Assembly: GCA_017533825.1 (NCBI GenBank)
Contig: JAFWIE010000048.1
Span: forward strand, 62,001-126,000
Source of the DNA: Atopobiaceae bacterium
GTDB lineage: Bacteria; Actinomycetota; Coriobacteriia; Coriobacteriales; Atopobiaceae
Length of the DNA: 64,000 nt
Reading direction: 5' to 3'
The translations under genes were made by a program, and so were the position numbers. Below, in pieces: positions 7,422 through 15,711 of this stretch (position 1 is its first letter; each line of letters begins with the position of its first letter). The notes beneath the pieces were generated by a model, which saw only the letters and a program-made list of their open reading frames with translations, had not been told where the DNA came from and made no database searches.

Positions 7422-10123
7422 GACAGGCCATAAATCAGACGCTCCGTGTCAGTGAGCGAACGCTCCCGCGCCATGACCTCGGCCATCTCCTGCAACTGCA
7501 CTAGAGAGAGACGATGCGTCACGACCACCTGATCACGATCTGCATCGCGAATCGCCACGCGAGACGCATCCTTGTTTACGAACGCCCCGCCCCGGATATA
7601 ACTCATTGGTCCAAAGCACCCCTCGTCCGTAGCGACAATCACAAGCCCGATATTGCTTGCGAATCCAGCCCTCTCGTAGCGTGCCACGCCCATGCCGTTA
7701 CCAAGCATGCCGAACGCATCGATAGCGGGTACAGCCGCCGACGTAGCACGCAAAACAGTACCGTCCTTCTCCGAGACGAGCATCAGGCAACCACGCTCAT
7801 CCTGTAGCAACGTCTTACCCGAAACCGTGTCCACGAACACGCCGCTCACACCTGTCGAGATGGGCACCGTCTCCCACAGCAGCGCGCCATCGCGCATATC
7901 AAACGTGCGTACAGCACCGTCCTCACAGGCGAAGGTCAGGCGCATCCTACCTACGTCTGCAGCTATACGGTTCGCGTCTTCGCCCAGCACTGATTGCGAA
8001 AGCACGGGCAAATCCAGCATCTCGCCCGTCGTCACGTCGTACGCTGCCAGTCCTCCCCGGACATCTTCAGAGAGAGACGAAGTGGCCCGAAGCACGACCA
8101 GCGTCTGTCCAAAGAGCATGACCTTCCTCACGGATCCGTCACCGTACTTGATGCGACACAACTCGTGGCCGTCCCTCGCATCGGCGACGAGTGCCGTACT
8201 CGAATCGTAGAGCACAAGGCAGCGCTCTCCCGACGCCAGTGTGCACTCGTTGAAGCACGCGAGGTCCGCGCTGCCAAGCTGTATCCCTTCGCACGTGAAC
8301 TCGCCCAGTATCGATCCGTCGCATCCGTCAAGTCGATACACTCTTGTGTTGCACGTTTGCTCTCCTTCTTCATCAATCTCGTAACCATACGCATAAAGCA
8401 CGTCGTCCGCAGAGAAGCACGCGGCCGGGCGTTTGTCGGGATTGATATGCGGCATGGCGTCGCGGTCTATGGTGAGCGTCGGCTCAAGGGTCGCCTCATC
8501 GAGCACGCTCAGCGTATCGTCCGTGAGCGCGAGACATCTGAAGCCTTGCCACACGAAGGACGTATCCTCCGCAAAGGCATAGGTGGTCTGATCCTCGTCG
8601 AGCAGCATTCCCTGACCACCAAACGTGTATGACCTACATCGAACAGGCTCGTACGACCATAACACGAGGTGCATCGCTCCCCGCTGCCACAGGATGCGAG
8701 AAGCACTTATCACGCCAAGATTGACATCGTGGAGACCCGGCGAATCGTCAGTGCCGACCTTCTCTCCCTCGACCGGAACCGAACGGACCAGCACTTCTCC
8801 ACCACTCGTCACGATGACGAAGGTGTCCTCCATACGCCCATCATACTGTCTTCTATGATGCAACGCACACTCGATGATGGGAGCGTCGCGCACGAGGCGA
8901 TACGTCGTGCGCCCCGTCTCAACATCAAGCAATACGAGCGGGCCCCCGAGCAAGACGCACAACCTGCGCGCATCAGTTGACTCATCCCCACTGAGCGCAC
9001 GCAAATCACAGATGCGGTATTCCGAAGCAATCGTGGCACCATCCTCATCGAAGACCGTCATCCCATGGTCCTCATACGACCAGCGCCGCGCAATGTCATC
9101 GTCAAATGCCTGGACACTCACGGCCCCGTCAGCATCCACGGGGCGGTGCGACAGAGCAATAATCGTACCATCGACGAACGCCACATCATCGGAGCTGGCA
9201 TATGCAAGGTCTTCGCGCCGCACACTCCCATCCGCCACACCCACTACGAAGAGGTTCCCCTTGAAACTAACCGCCACTTGATCACCCAGCTCATCGAATG
9301 CCACGCACGAACCGGTTCCGTACTCAAACCGTCGAAAACCTGTAAGCTCAATGGTACGCACGCTGCCGTCGCCCACGTCGATGAGGCGCAGCGTGGGATC
9401 GTGATCGGGAAGCACCGTCATATCCACCAGAGCGACGCACGTCCCGTCGGCAGACACGGCACACCCACTTGTAGTGTCGCATCCCTCCACAGCAATCTTC
9501 CACAGACGTTTGCCCGGCTCCACCTCGTAGCAAGCGGCAACGTCATCACCGCGACAGATAATCCGCCCTTGCTCCGCAAAGTCAATCCTCAGGGTATTCA
9601 CACCCCACAAGTCCGTCTTCTGCAAATCCGACACGTCAATACGCCCACACTCGGTGCCGTCGCCCGCATCAAAAATCACCACCGTGCCGTCACGGTCTAA
9701 TGCAGCAACGCGCCCATCCTCGGCATAGGCACAGCCATAGCACTGCACCCCATACATCGAGTAGTTTGGCACCCAATCCCCGTCATGCGGGTAGACTCCT
9801 AGCGCCTCTTCGAGCGCCATCTGAGCGACAGGCACAAAAGGACGGTCTGACTCGTCTGAACGCTGAGGCAGCGCGCCCATGGCAACCTGCACGGCTTGGT
9901 AGCGATCGCCTTGTGCACACAACTCGTTTGCCTCGGCAGCCAAGAACTCCGACTCGCTCATGAGCACCTCTCGTCGGTTTCTCTCCGCAGACACCCTACT
10001 CAGCACAGAGAACACCGCGAATAGGAGCAGGGCGACCAGTACGCAACTTCCCAGAGCCACCAACATCCATCTCCTACGCTCACGTCGCACAAACGACAGC
10101 CCATCGAGTCTCCCGCCAGTCAC
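7418..10123 (-). CDS. Membrane-anchored beta-propeller (WD40/PQQ-like) protein
   Basis: About 901 residues. A basic N-terminus leads into one membrane helix near residues 20-42, then a Glu/Arg-rich linker (…SAERNRREVLMSESEFLAAEA…) typical of WD40-type membrane sensors. A long series of blade-like strands with recurring DG…V..D…G motifs follows. No enzyme motif is seen. A GTG at 10129 directly abuts the GAGAGG ribosome-binding site; the GTG at 10123 has the right 6-base spacing and is used here. It overlaps the kinase start by four bases (GTGA), so the two are probably co-translated and may work together as sensor and kinase. Confidence 0.65.
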   Translation of the reverse strand: MTGGRLDGLSFVRRERRRWMLVALGSCVLVALLLFAVFSVLSRVSAERNRREVLMSESEFLAAEANELCAQGDRYQAVQVAMGALPQRSDESDRPFVPVAQMALEEALGVYPHDGDWVPNYSMYGVQCYGCAYAEDGRVAALDRDGTVVIFDAGDGTECGRIDVSDLQKTDLWGVNTLRIDFAEQGRIICRGDDVAACYEVEPGKRLWKIAVEGCDTTSGCAVSADGTCVALVDMTVLPDHDPTLRLIDVGDGSVRTIELTGFRRFEYGTGSCVAFDELGDQVAVSFKGNLFVVGVADGSVRREDLAYASSDDVAFVDGTIIALSHRPVDADGAVSVQAFDDDIARRWSYEDHGMTVFDEDGATIASEYRICDLRALSGDESTDARRLCVLLGGPLVLLDVETGRTTYRLVRDAPIIECALHHRRQYDGRMEDTFVIVTSGGEVLVRSVPVEGEKVGTDDSPGLHDVNLGVISASRILWQRGAMHLVLWSYEPVRCRSYTFGGQGMLLDEDQTTYAFAEDTSFVWQGFRCLALTDDTLSVLDEATLEPTLTIDRDAMPHINPDKRPAACFSADDVLYAYGYEIDEEGEQTCNTRVYRLDGCDGSILGEFTCEGIQLGSADLACFNECTLASGERCLVLYDSSTALVADARDGHELCRIKYGDGSVRKVMLFGQTLVVLRATSSLSEDVRGGLAAYDVTTGEMLDLPVLSQSVLGEDANRIAADVGRMRLTFACEDGAVRTFDMRDGALLWETVPISTGVSGVFVDTVSGKTLLQDERGCLMLVSEKDGTVLRATSAAVPAIDAFGMLGNGMGVARYERAGFASNIGLVIVATDEGCFGPMSYIRGGAFVNKDASRVAIRDADRDQVVVTHRLSLVQLQEMAEVMARERSLTDTERLIYGLS

Positions 10124-10252
10124 GTTCACCCTCTCTCATTTTGCCAAGCTAGAACACGACTGTTCATGAGGCCTCTGGAACATGTGGGGAGAGAGACCGC
10201 GCGCCTGAATCGTCCAGCATGAAATGCAATGCCTCATACTCAAGGCGCCTTA

Positions 10253-11305
10253 TCACTCGTTCAACAATATGCGGCGTGCGGACGCATACGCATTTGCTGT
10301 CGGATTCTGAATCCATTGATATTCGTAGACGGTGTAGGCCGTGGGGGTGCCACTTATTTCGTCAATTGCCTCGCAACGAACGATATTCCCAGATGTATCA
10401 CACTGAACGTTGTAACTACTTGATCCGTATCCATTAGTTGAGGTATAGGACTCAGGCAGACCATGCGCATTCTTAGTATACGTATAATCAACACTGTTCT
10501 CCGGCTCGGTCATGCCATTGTGCTTTGAAGTTTCCCCGATGTGGATTGGAAATCCGTCCGCATCGTAACTAGTAGTGCTATCGAACTCACGAATTACCTG
10601 CCCATCCAAAGAGGTAACACTGCCTGTAGCAACAGAAGACTCGGTCGTCAAGTCTGCGCGGTACACATCCTCAACGTGTTCCGTACCCTCATACGAAAGC
10701 GCACGGTCTACCGTTCCCGCTTCGTCATAATGCGTAAAGGCGTATCGTATGGTAAAAGATTCAAGCACATCTTTGTCAGTCAAGGTTGATTCGATAATAG
10801 TCCACTCATTACAAACCGACGGATTGCGCTTCAGGTCCCCAATTGCCGTATCGTATTCGTATCTGTTATATTGAGCTGAAACTGGGATTCCTTTCGAGTC
10901 GAGCTGATAGATTTGTTCCACGTGATAATTCTCGTCGCCCAGCTTGTCTGCCTTGTCCCTGCACACTTCAAACGCCATTGGGTTACTTTTCGAGCTACGA
11001 ACAAGTACGCCATTCTCCTGCCACGCGGTACAGTTTCCCTGTTCATCATAGGACCAATTCTTCTCCACGCCATTCGTGTAATACGCATCGTCATCGTAAA
11101 CGTCATCCTCGTATAGGCTTGCTTCACTGGCACCCTCTTCTTCCCGGCTCGGGTAGTACGTAACCTCACGTGTTCGCACCCAGCATCCAGGCACATATGC
11201 AGTATCTGATACGGACTCTGCAGGCTGAGGGGCTTGCGCGCCGACACACCCCGTCAAAGCAAACACACCTACGAGACAGATCGCAAAGAATTTCCTCATA
11301 CACAT
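10253..11305 (-). CDS. Lipoprotein with YD-like repeats
   Basis: About 350 residues with a lipoprotein signal: MRKFFAICL, a hydrophobic core and the lipobox LTGC near residue 19. The mature part has repeated Y.YD..G(N/T) phrases (for example WSYDEQGNC and TSYDADGFP) similar to secreted YD/RHS-like strands. The ATG at 11305 has AGAGGGG 6 bases upstream; an upstream TTG-type extension lacks a site. Function unknown; expected on the outer face of the membrane. It precedes no recognisable transport genes. Confidence 0.6.
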   Translation of the reverse strand: MCMRKFFAICLVGVFALTGCVGAQAPQPAESVSDTAYVPGCWVRTREVTYYPSREEEGASEASLYEDDVYDDDAYYTNGVEKNWSYDEQGNCTAWQENGVLVRSSKSNPMAFEVCRDKADKLGDENYHVEQIYQLDSKGIPVSAQYNRYEYDTAIGDLKRNPSVCNEWTIIESTLTDKDVLESFTIRYAFTHYDEAGTVDRALSYEGTEHVEDVYRADLTTESSVATGSVTSLDGQVIREFDSTTSYDADGFPIHIGETSKHNGMTEPENSVDYTYTKNAHGLPESYTSTNGYGSSSYNVQCDTSGNIVRCEAIDEISGTPTAYTVYEYQWIQNPTANAYASARRILLNE

Positions 11306-11387
11306 AGTCAACCCCTCTAGCACGATGACTTACATCGACGTATTCGCCACCTCAGCATCGATATGACTGTCCGGCTTCAGCCGCTTA

Positions 11388-12251
11388 TTATCGTCCGGTT
11401 GCGTCAGAATCCTCGTCCGCGTCTTCGTGTATTTCACTGTTGTCAGAGTGAGCATCGTCTGCACTGTTCATATCGACTTCCGCGCTCTTCTTTACACTAT
11501 CTGGGACAGCAACAGACGCGGGGTCGACCGATCCATAACGACTCATCTCCACATGCATGTCAATCGCCATGTCGGATAAAACAGCCGCCACGTTTGTGCC
11601 CTCGAGTGGGATATCCACCTGAGTGTCCAGACTTCTGGGCAGACAGTCCTTGTCGAACTCAATTGTCACGATCGTGTCCGCAAACGCATTCTCAACCGCA
11701 TCCCTTGCATCCTCGCCCATCATTTCCAACGATCCAAGCTGCGCAGAAATGTTCTCAAAGCCTGCGCCCTTCGTCGTTACGACGTAACCATCCTCAACTT
11801 TCTCGAACACAGCATTCTGCAGCTTACCGGCATTCCCAAGCACGCCCGAAACATCCCCCGGAACGGACCCACACTCCTGTCTCGTCCATACGTCTGAGTC
11901 GGAGGTTTTTGTGTATGCCACTATCGCACCGTCTTCTTCGGTCACATAAAGCTCCACCTCCGCGCTCTGGTCGTAAATCTCGGATGACGCCGTAGCGTGA
12001 CCCGCATTACCAGCTATGTCTCCCTCTTCCGTCATGCGTGTCTCCATTTGTTCGCCAAGCACGGTCATCGACAAATCACTCGTCATGACTAAGTGGTAGT
12101 TATCGGCCGCTTCATTTGCTCTGTAACGTTCATAGACCTCCGCTGCGTTTGTTGGCTCGGCTACCCCCGCAACACCACACGCCGCAAGTACCGCACATAC
12201 CCCAAGCAGCCCCGCAACCAAGAGTGTCCACAATCTGACCTTCTTGCCCAT
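11388..12251 (-). CDS. Secreted lipoprotein, function unknown
   Basis: 287 residues with the lipobox LAAC after a hydrophobic signal (residues 5-25). The mature domain (YERYRANEAADNYHLVMTSD…) has the beta-rich look of LppX/DUF6612-type lipoproteins. The C-terminus is highly acidic. It is minus strand and shares direction with the lipoprotein downstream and the ChW protein upstream, so the three may form a secreted-protein group. A specific function cannot be assigned. Confidence 0.55.
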   Translation of the reverse strand: MGKKVRLWTLLVAGLLGVCAVLAACGVAGVAEPTNAAEVYERYRANEAADNYHLVMTSDLSMTVLGEQMETRMTEEGDIAGNAGHATASSEIYDQSAEVELYVTEEDGAIVAYTKTSDSDVWTRQECGSVPGDVSGVLGNAGKLQNAVFEKVEDGYVVTTKGAGFENISAQLGSLEMMGEDARDAVENAFADTIVTIEFDKDCLPRSLDTQVDIPLEGTNVAAVLSDMAIDMHVEMSRYGSVDPASVAVPDSVKKSAEVDMNSADDAHSDNSEIHEDADEDSDATGR

Positions 12252-12346
12252 GATTCACTCCTCACGTTGTTTTCCGACCCGTTCTGCATTGTGCTTCCGA
12301 CTCTTGCAACACTATTCATCCTTCGTAAACCCATGGTGGGGTCACT

Positions 12347-13765
12347 CTAGCCCCACACATCATGAGTGCCTTTTGAAAAGGTTTGCTCGGTTGCCATACC
12401 CAACGAGGCCTGACCACGCGCGACAGGTGGCCTATACGTAGTCGTTAGCTTAAGAGTCACCATGCCTCCACTAAAGACAAGGTAGCCCGTGCCAGACTCG
12501 CTTCCGTAGTTCTCAGATCCCGTATACGTGAAGTCGGTGCGATTGCCCTTCACTGTTGAGGTAATCCAACCAGTCGTGTTATCGCCCGCTGCAGTATAGG
12601 CGTTGCCATGGTCAACCTTAAAGGTCACTCGATTGCCAGAAACCGAGCTCACGTAGACGCTACGCGTATCGTAAACCGAACCCGTATGAATAACGCCCGC
12701 ATAACTCCTGATGTCACGCGGTGCAAGGTAGTTCTTTACGTACGATCCAACGTAGCTCTGCGCAATCGCAGGTGGTCTGTACCTCCGAAACGCGTTCGCG
12801 GTTGAGCCCACGCCATTTGTCCGACCCTTGCGAAGCAGCCTTATCTGGATGGCCTCGAGTCGATAGGAATAGCCCTCGGTCCCAGCCTTCCCACCGTTCT
12901 TGGCCCAACCCATCCAGCCGAAGTGCTGCGCATGAACTCGGTACCATACGTCGTACTTCTTCGCCATCTTACCCGTAAGCTTAATTCGTATCGCTTCAAG
13001 TCGCTTGGATTTGCCCGTGGTACCCGACAGCTTCCCCGCCGTCTTCCATCCTTGCCAGCCATATGTTTGGACGTGTGTACAGTACCTTATGGATCCGGAA
13101 ACGGGGAGATTCCCAATCTTTATGTAGATTCCTTCCAGGCGCTTTGACTGGCCCGTCGTACCCGACGTCTTGCCATTCTTCTTCCAGCCCTTCTCCCACC
13201 CGTACGTCTGACGATGCACGCGGTAGTAGACATTGGGTCCCCCAGTTGCCTGCGCGGTAAGACCCACCTCGCCGGCTACTGCGCTGCCTTTTGCAGCGGA
13301 TGCCTCCACACCCGACTGCTCTACCGAGATCACGTCAGCCGAATCGCTCTCCGCATTACCTACAACCTCAACTGGAGCCTCTTCTGACCCGAAAGCAGCG
13401 CCCTGAGCGACGTCGCCGGAGAGAGTAAGCAGCGTGTCCTTCGTGAGTCCCTCCGACACGTCGCCCTCCACAGCGGTCTCCTCGTCCCGCGTGGACGCCA
13501 CCTGCTCGTCCAAATCTACAAGTACTCCCGCATCCTCGGTCGCATAGTCTTCGCACTCGACCTCCAGAGCATCGCTATCCGAGGCGGCCTGCGTAACCCC
13601 CTCACCGTCATCCGGACGCGGCGTATCTATCACGGCCTCGAGGCCAAAAGATTCGACCTCACCGCCAATCTCCGCTAATGCCGGGGCCGTTACCACCCCC
13701 ATCGCTAGCCCGCAAGCAAGCGCTGTTCCAAGCATTTTCCTCGCGAAGTTGAATCTCCCGTTCAT
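12347..13765 (-). CDS. Secreted protein with three ChW repeats
   Basis: 472 residues. A signal peptide (to about residue 31, …APALAE) and an acidic low-complexity region to about 170 come first. Three ChW-type repeats follow (about 178-320), each with the pattern Y..H.Q..GW..W..NG..(S/A)GT.G.S.RLE.I.I.L. The C-terminal 150 residues are beta-rich and unrecognised. ChW repeats are cell-surface modules known from clostridia and coriobacteria. No LPXTG motif is present, so it is probably released or wall-bound through the repeats. A GGGAG ribosome-binding site precedes the ATG by 8 bases. Confidence 0.75.
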   Translation of the reverse strand: MNGRFNFARKMLGTALACGLAMGVVTAPALAEIGGEVESFGLEAVIDTPRPDDGEGVTQAASDSDALEVECEDYATEDAGVLVDLDEQVASTRDEETAVEGDVSEGLTKDTLLTLSGDVAQGAAFGSEEAPVEVVGNAESDSADVISVEQSGVEASAAKGSAVAGEVGLTAQATGGPNVYYRVHRQTYGWEKGWKKNGKTSGTTGQSKRLEGIYIKIGNLPVSGSIRYCTHVQTYGWQGWKTAGKLSGTTGKSKRLEAIRIKLTGKMAKKYDVWYRVHAQHFGWMGWAKNGGKAGTEGYSYRLEAIQIRLLRKGRTNGVGSTANAFRRYRPPAIAQSYVGSYVKNYLAPRDIRSYAGVIHTGSVYDTRSVYVSSVSGNRVTFKVDHGNAYTAAGDNTTGWITSTVKGNRTDFTYTGSENYGSESGTGYLVFSGGMVTLKLTTTYRPPVARGQASLGMATEQTFSKGTHDVWG

Positions 13766-13959
13766 GGCCCCACTCCCTCAGATCGGCTACAAATAAAAGG
13801 TCGCATCTTGTGCATCTACGCAATGCATCCACGCTTATGACATGAACTCGTATATTGGCTATATGGACCACAGCAAGGCACAGTTTGATTTATCTGAATA
13901 TCACCGTATAGCGCGTTGTCCCGTGAGGCATCTCTGTCCACCGGCGTTTAGCCCACACC

Positions 13960-15402
13960 TCACTTCTCCTGAAGCCCAACATCGTAAATGGTCCATGAAC
14001 CATTTTTGTACGCCCACACGCAATCGTCGGCATACATGATCTCGTCGTACTCTTCCTTTAGGAGCCGCTTACCAGTAAAGAGGTCATACACGCCATACGC
14101 CACGCTATCCGCGTCGCGGCCTTTCACGAGACCTGGGCAAAGAGCCTCCACAGAGTCAAGCGCAAGGGTGTACTTCTCTTCATTGAGGACGAGGTACTTG
14201 CCGTCCTTCTCGGCGACGAGGTCTCGACTCGATTGCGGGAACCCCTCGCTCTGCGCAATGAGCTTGGAACCCTTCGTAATGGCGAATCCATCCTCCGTCT
14301 CGAAGCAGTTGTACCCAGGAGAGGCGGCCGTTATGGAGCTGCTCGTTGTCTCCGCAACGGAGGTGCCATCCATCCCCACGACCGCACACTTGGTGTCGCC
14401 CTCCTTTTCCTTGGCGAGGAAGAGCCCATTGCAGTACCTGAACACGCTCGCATACGAACCGGACAGGACCTTCTTGCCGTCGAAGTCAATGACCACATGC
14501 GGGGCGGCGGATTCCTCAGTCGCATAGTCCCCGGACTGCCATCCGGCGCCACAGGAGATAGGCCGTATGGACTCTTTGGACACGTAACGTCCCTTGCCCT
14601 TCGAATCAATCAGCTGCCTTTTGTCATCCTTGGACCATGTCAGGCATCGGTCATACGCTGTGACGCCCTCTTCCCCGCTCCACAGCACCTTGCCACTCGC
14701 ATCATACATGGTTGCCCCTCTGCCCTGTTTGATGACAAATGAGTCGCCGAAGTCATGAGCTTCTGTCGGAGAATCGAGCTGGACCCCCTCGACAAACGTC
14801 CCTGTCTGCAAATCGTAAATTCGGGCATAACCCTTGTAGAGCTTGTCACCTTCGCTGGGACCGAAGGAGACGTTGATGAGCCCGTCACTTTCGTGCGTAT
14901 AGAAGAACGCCTCGCTTTTGTCCTCCGTCTCGCCCTCGGCATAAATGACCTCGACGAACCGCGAGTACTCCCTGTCATGGCTGTTGTCCATCAAGGACGT
15001 AATCATGCCCGCCTCGCAAGGCAGGGTCTTTCCATCACCCACGCTAATAAGTCCCTTTGAGTTTACGTCGCCACCCTGCGCCGTCACCACATAGACGCCG
15101 TTGCCCCAATAGTCGTAGTCGGCGAAGACCTGGCCATCAAGAAAAAGCTTGCCGTCCTTGCCCACAATCTGATAACCGTCCTCCCTTTCGACGATTGCCG
15201 CGCCGTAGATAAACCGCAGCGATGACTCATCCCCCTTGTACGTACCTACCTTGGCAAGCTCGTATCGATAATCAGGGACTTTTGAGGCCTTCCCGCCTTC
15301 CGCCTTCTCGGAAGCATATCCGGGACCCGCAAACAACACCCCCAAAATGAGTGCCATCAGGAAGCATTCCGCCATGATTCCCACTCTGCGCATCTCTCTC
15401 AT
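13960..15402 (-). CDS. Secreted WG-repeat-like protein
   Basis: About 480 residues with a signal peptide (…FLMALILGVLFAGPGYA) and a repetitive beta-rich body. Phrases such as GYQIVGKDGKLFLDG, VYDLFTGKRLLKEEYDEI and WAYKNGSWTIYD resemble WG-type repeats or propeller blades. The ATG at 15402 is favoured because GGGAGG lies 7 bases upstream; the ATG at 15408 is too close. No enzymatic motif is seen. It lies 309 bases downstream of metH on the same strand, but a link in function is unlikely. Confidence 0.5.
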   Translation of the reverse strand: MREMRRVGIMAECFLMALILGVLFAGPGYASEKAEGGKASKVPDYRYELAKVGTYKGDESSLRFIYGAAIVEREDGYQIVGKDGKLFLDGQVFADYDYWGNGVYVVTAQGGDVNSKGLISVGDGKTLPCEAGMITSLMDNSHDREYSRFVEVIYAEGETEDKSEAFFYTHESDGLINVSFGPSEGDKLYKGYARIYDLQTGTFVEGVQLDSPTEAHDFGDSFVIKQGRGATMYDASGKVLWSGEEGVTAYDRCLTWSKDDKRQLIDSKGKGRYVSKESIRPISCGAGWQSGDYATEESAAPHVVIDFDGKKVLSGSYASVFRYCNGLFLAKEKEGDTKCAVVGMDGTSVAETTSSSITAASPGYNCFETEDGFAITKGSKLIAQSEGFPQSSRDLVAEKDGKYLVLNEEKYTLALDSVEALCPGLVKGRDADSVAYGVYDLFTGKRLLKEEYDEIMYADDCVWAYKNGSWTIYDVGLQEK

Positions 15403-15711
15403 TCTCATTCCTCCCTGCTCCGTGTCCAATCGCTGCATTCCATCAACTCCATGATATGGACCGAGCAGATGGGTACTTGTACAAGCACTGCCCGGATATC
15501 ATTCTTACAAGGTAGTTGAATTCAAACACTTTAATGTGCAATTTCAGGTAGCAATCTGCCAACGGCAGAAGAAGAGGGAGTGGTTGCGCCATGTGACGGA
15601 ATAATCCTCGCTTGGGGTAGCGAGCACTTCAAGCAATCGCAACGCAGTGCCTGTGCACCAAACACATCGGTTGGCGGTGTTGACACAAAGAGGACAGTCC
15701 CCTATGTGGTA
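15403..15711. other. Intergenic region downstream of metH with 42-bp repeat, copy 2
   Basis: 309 bases between the metH stop and the secreted-protein gene. Positions 15638-15679 are identical to 1290-1331 in the pgi upstream region. A short TGACACAAAGAGGACAGTCC stretch follows, close to the palindromic tail at the other copy. No U-tract terminator was found for metH. Confidence 0.7.
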
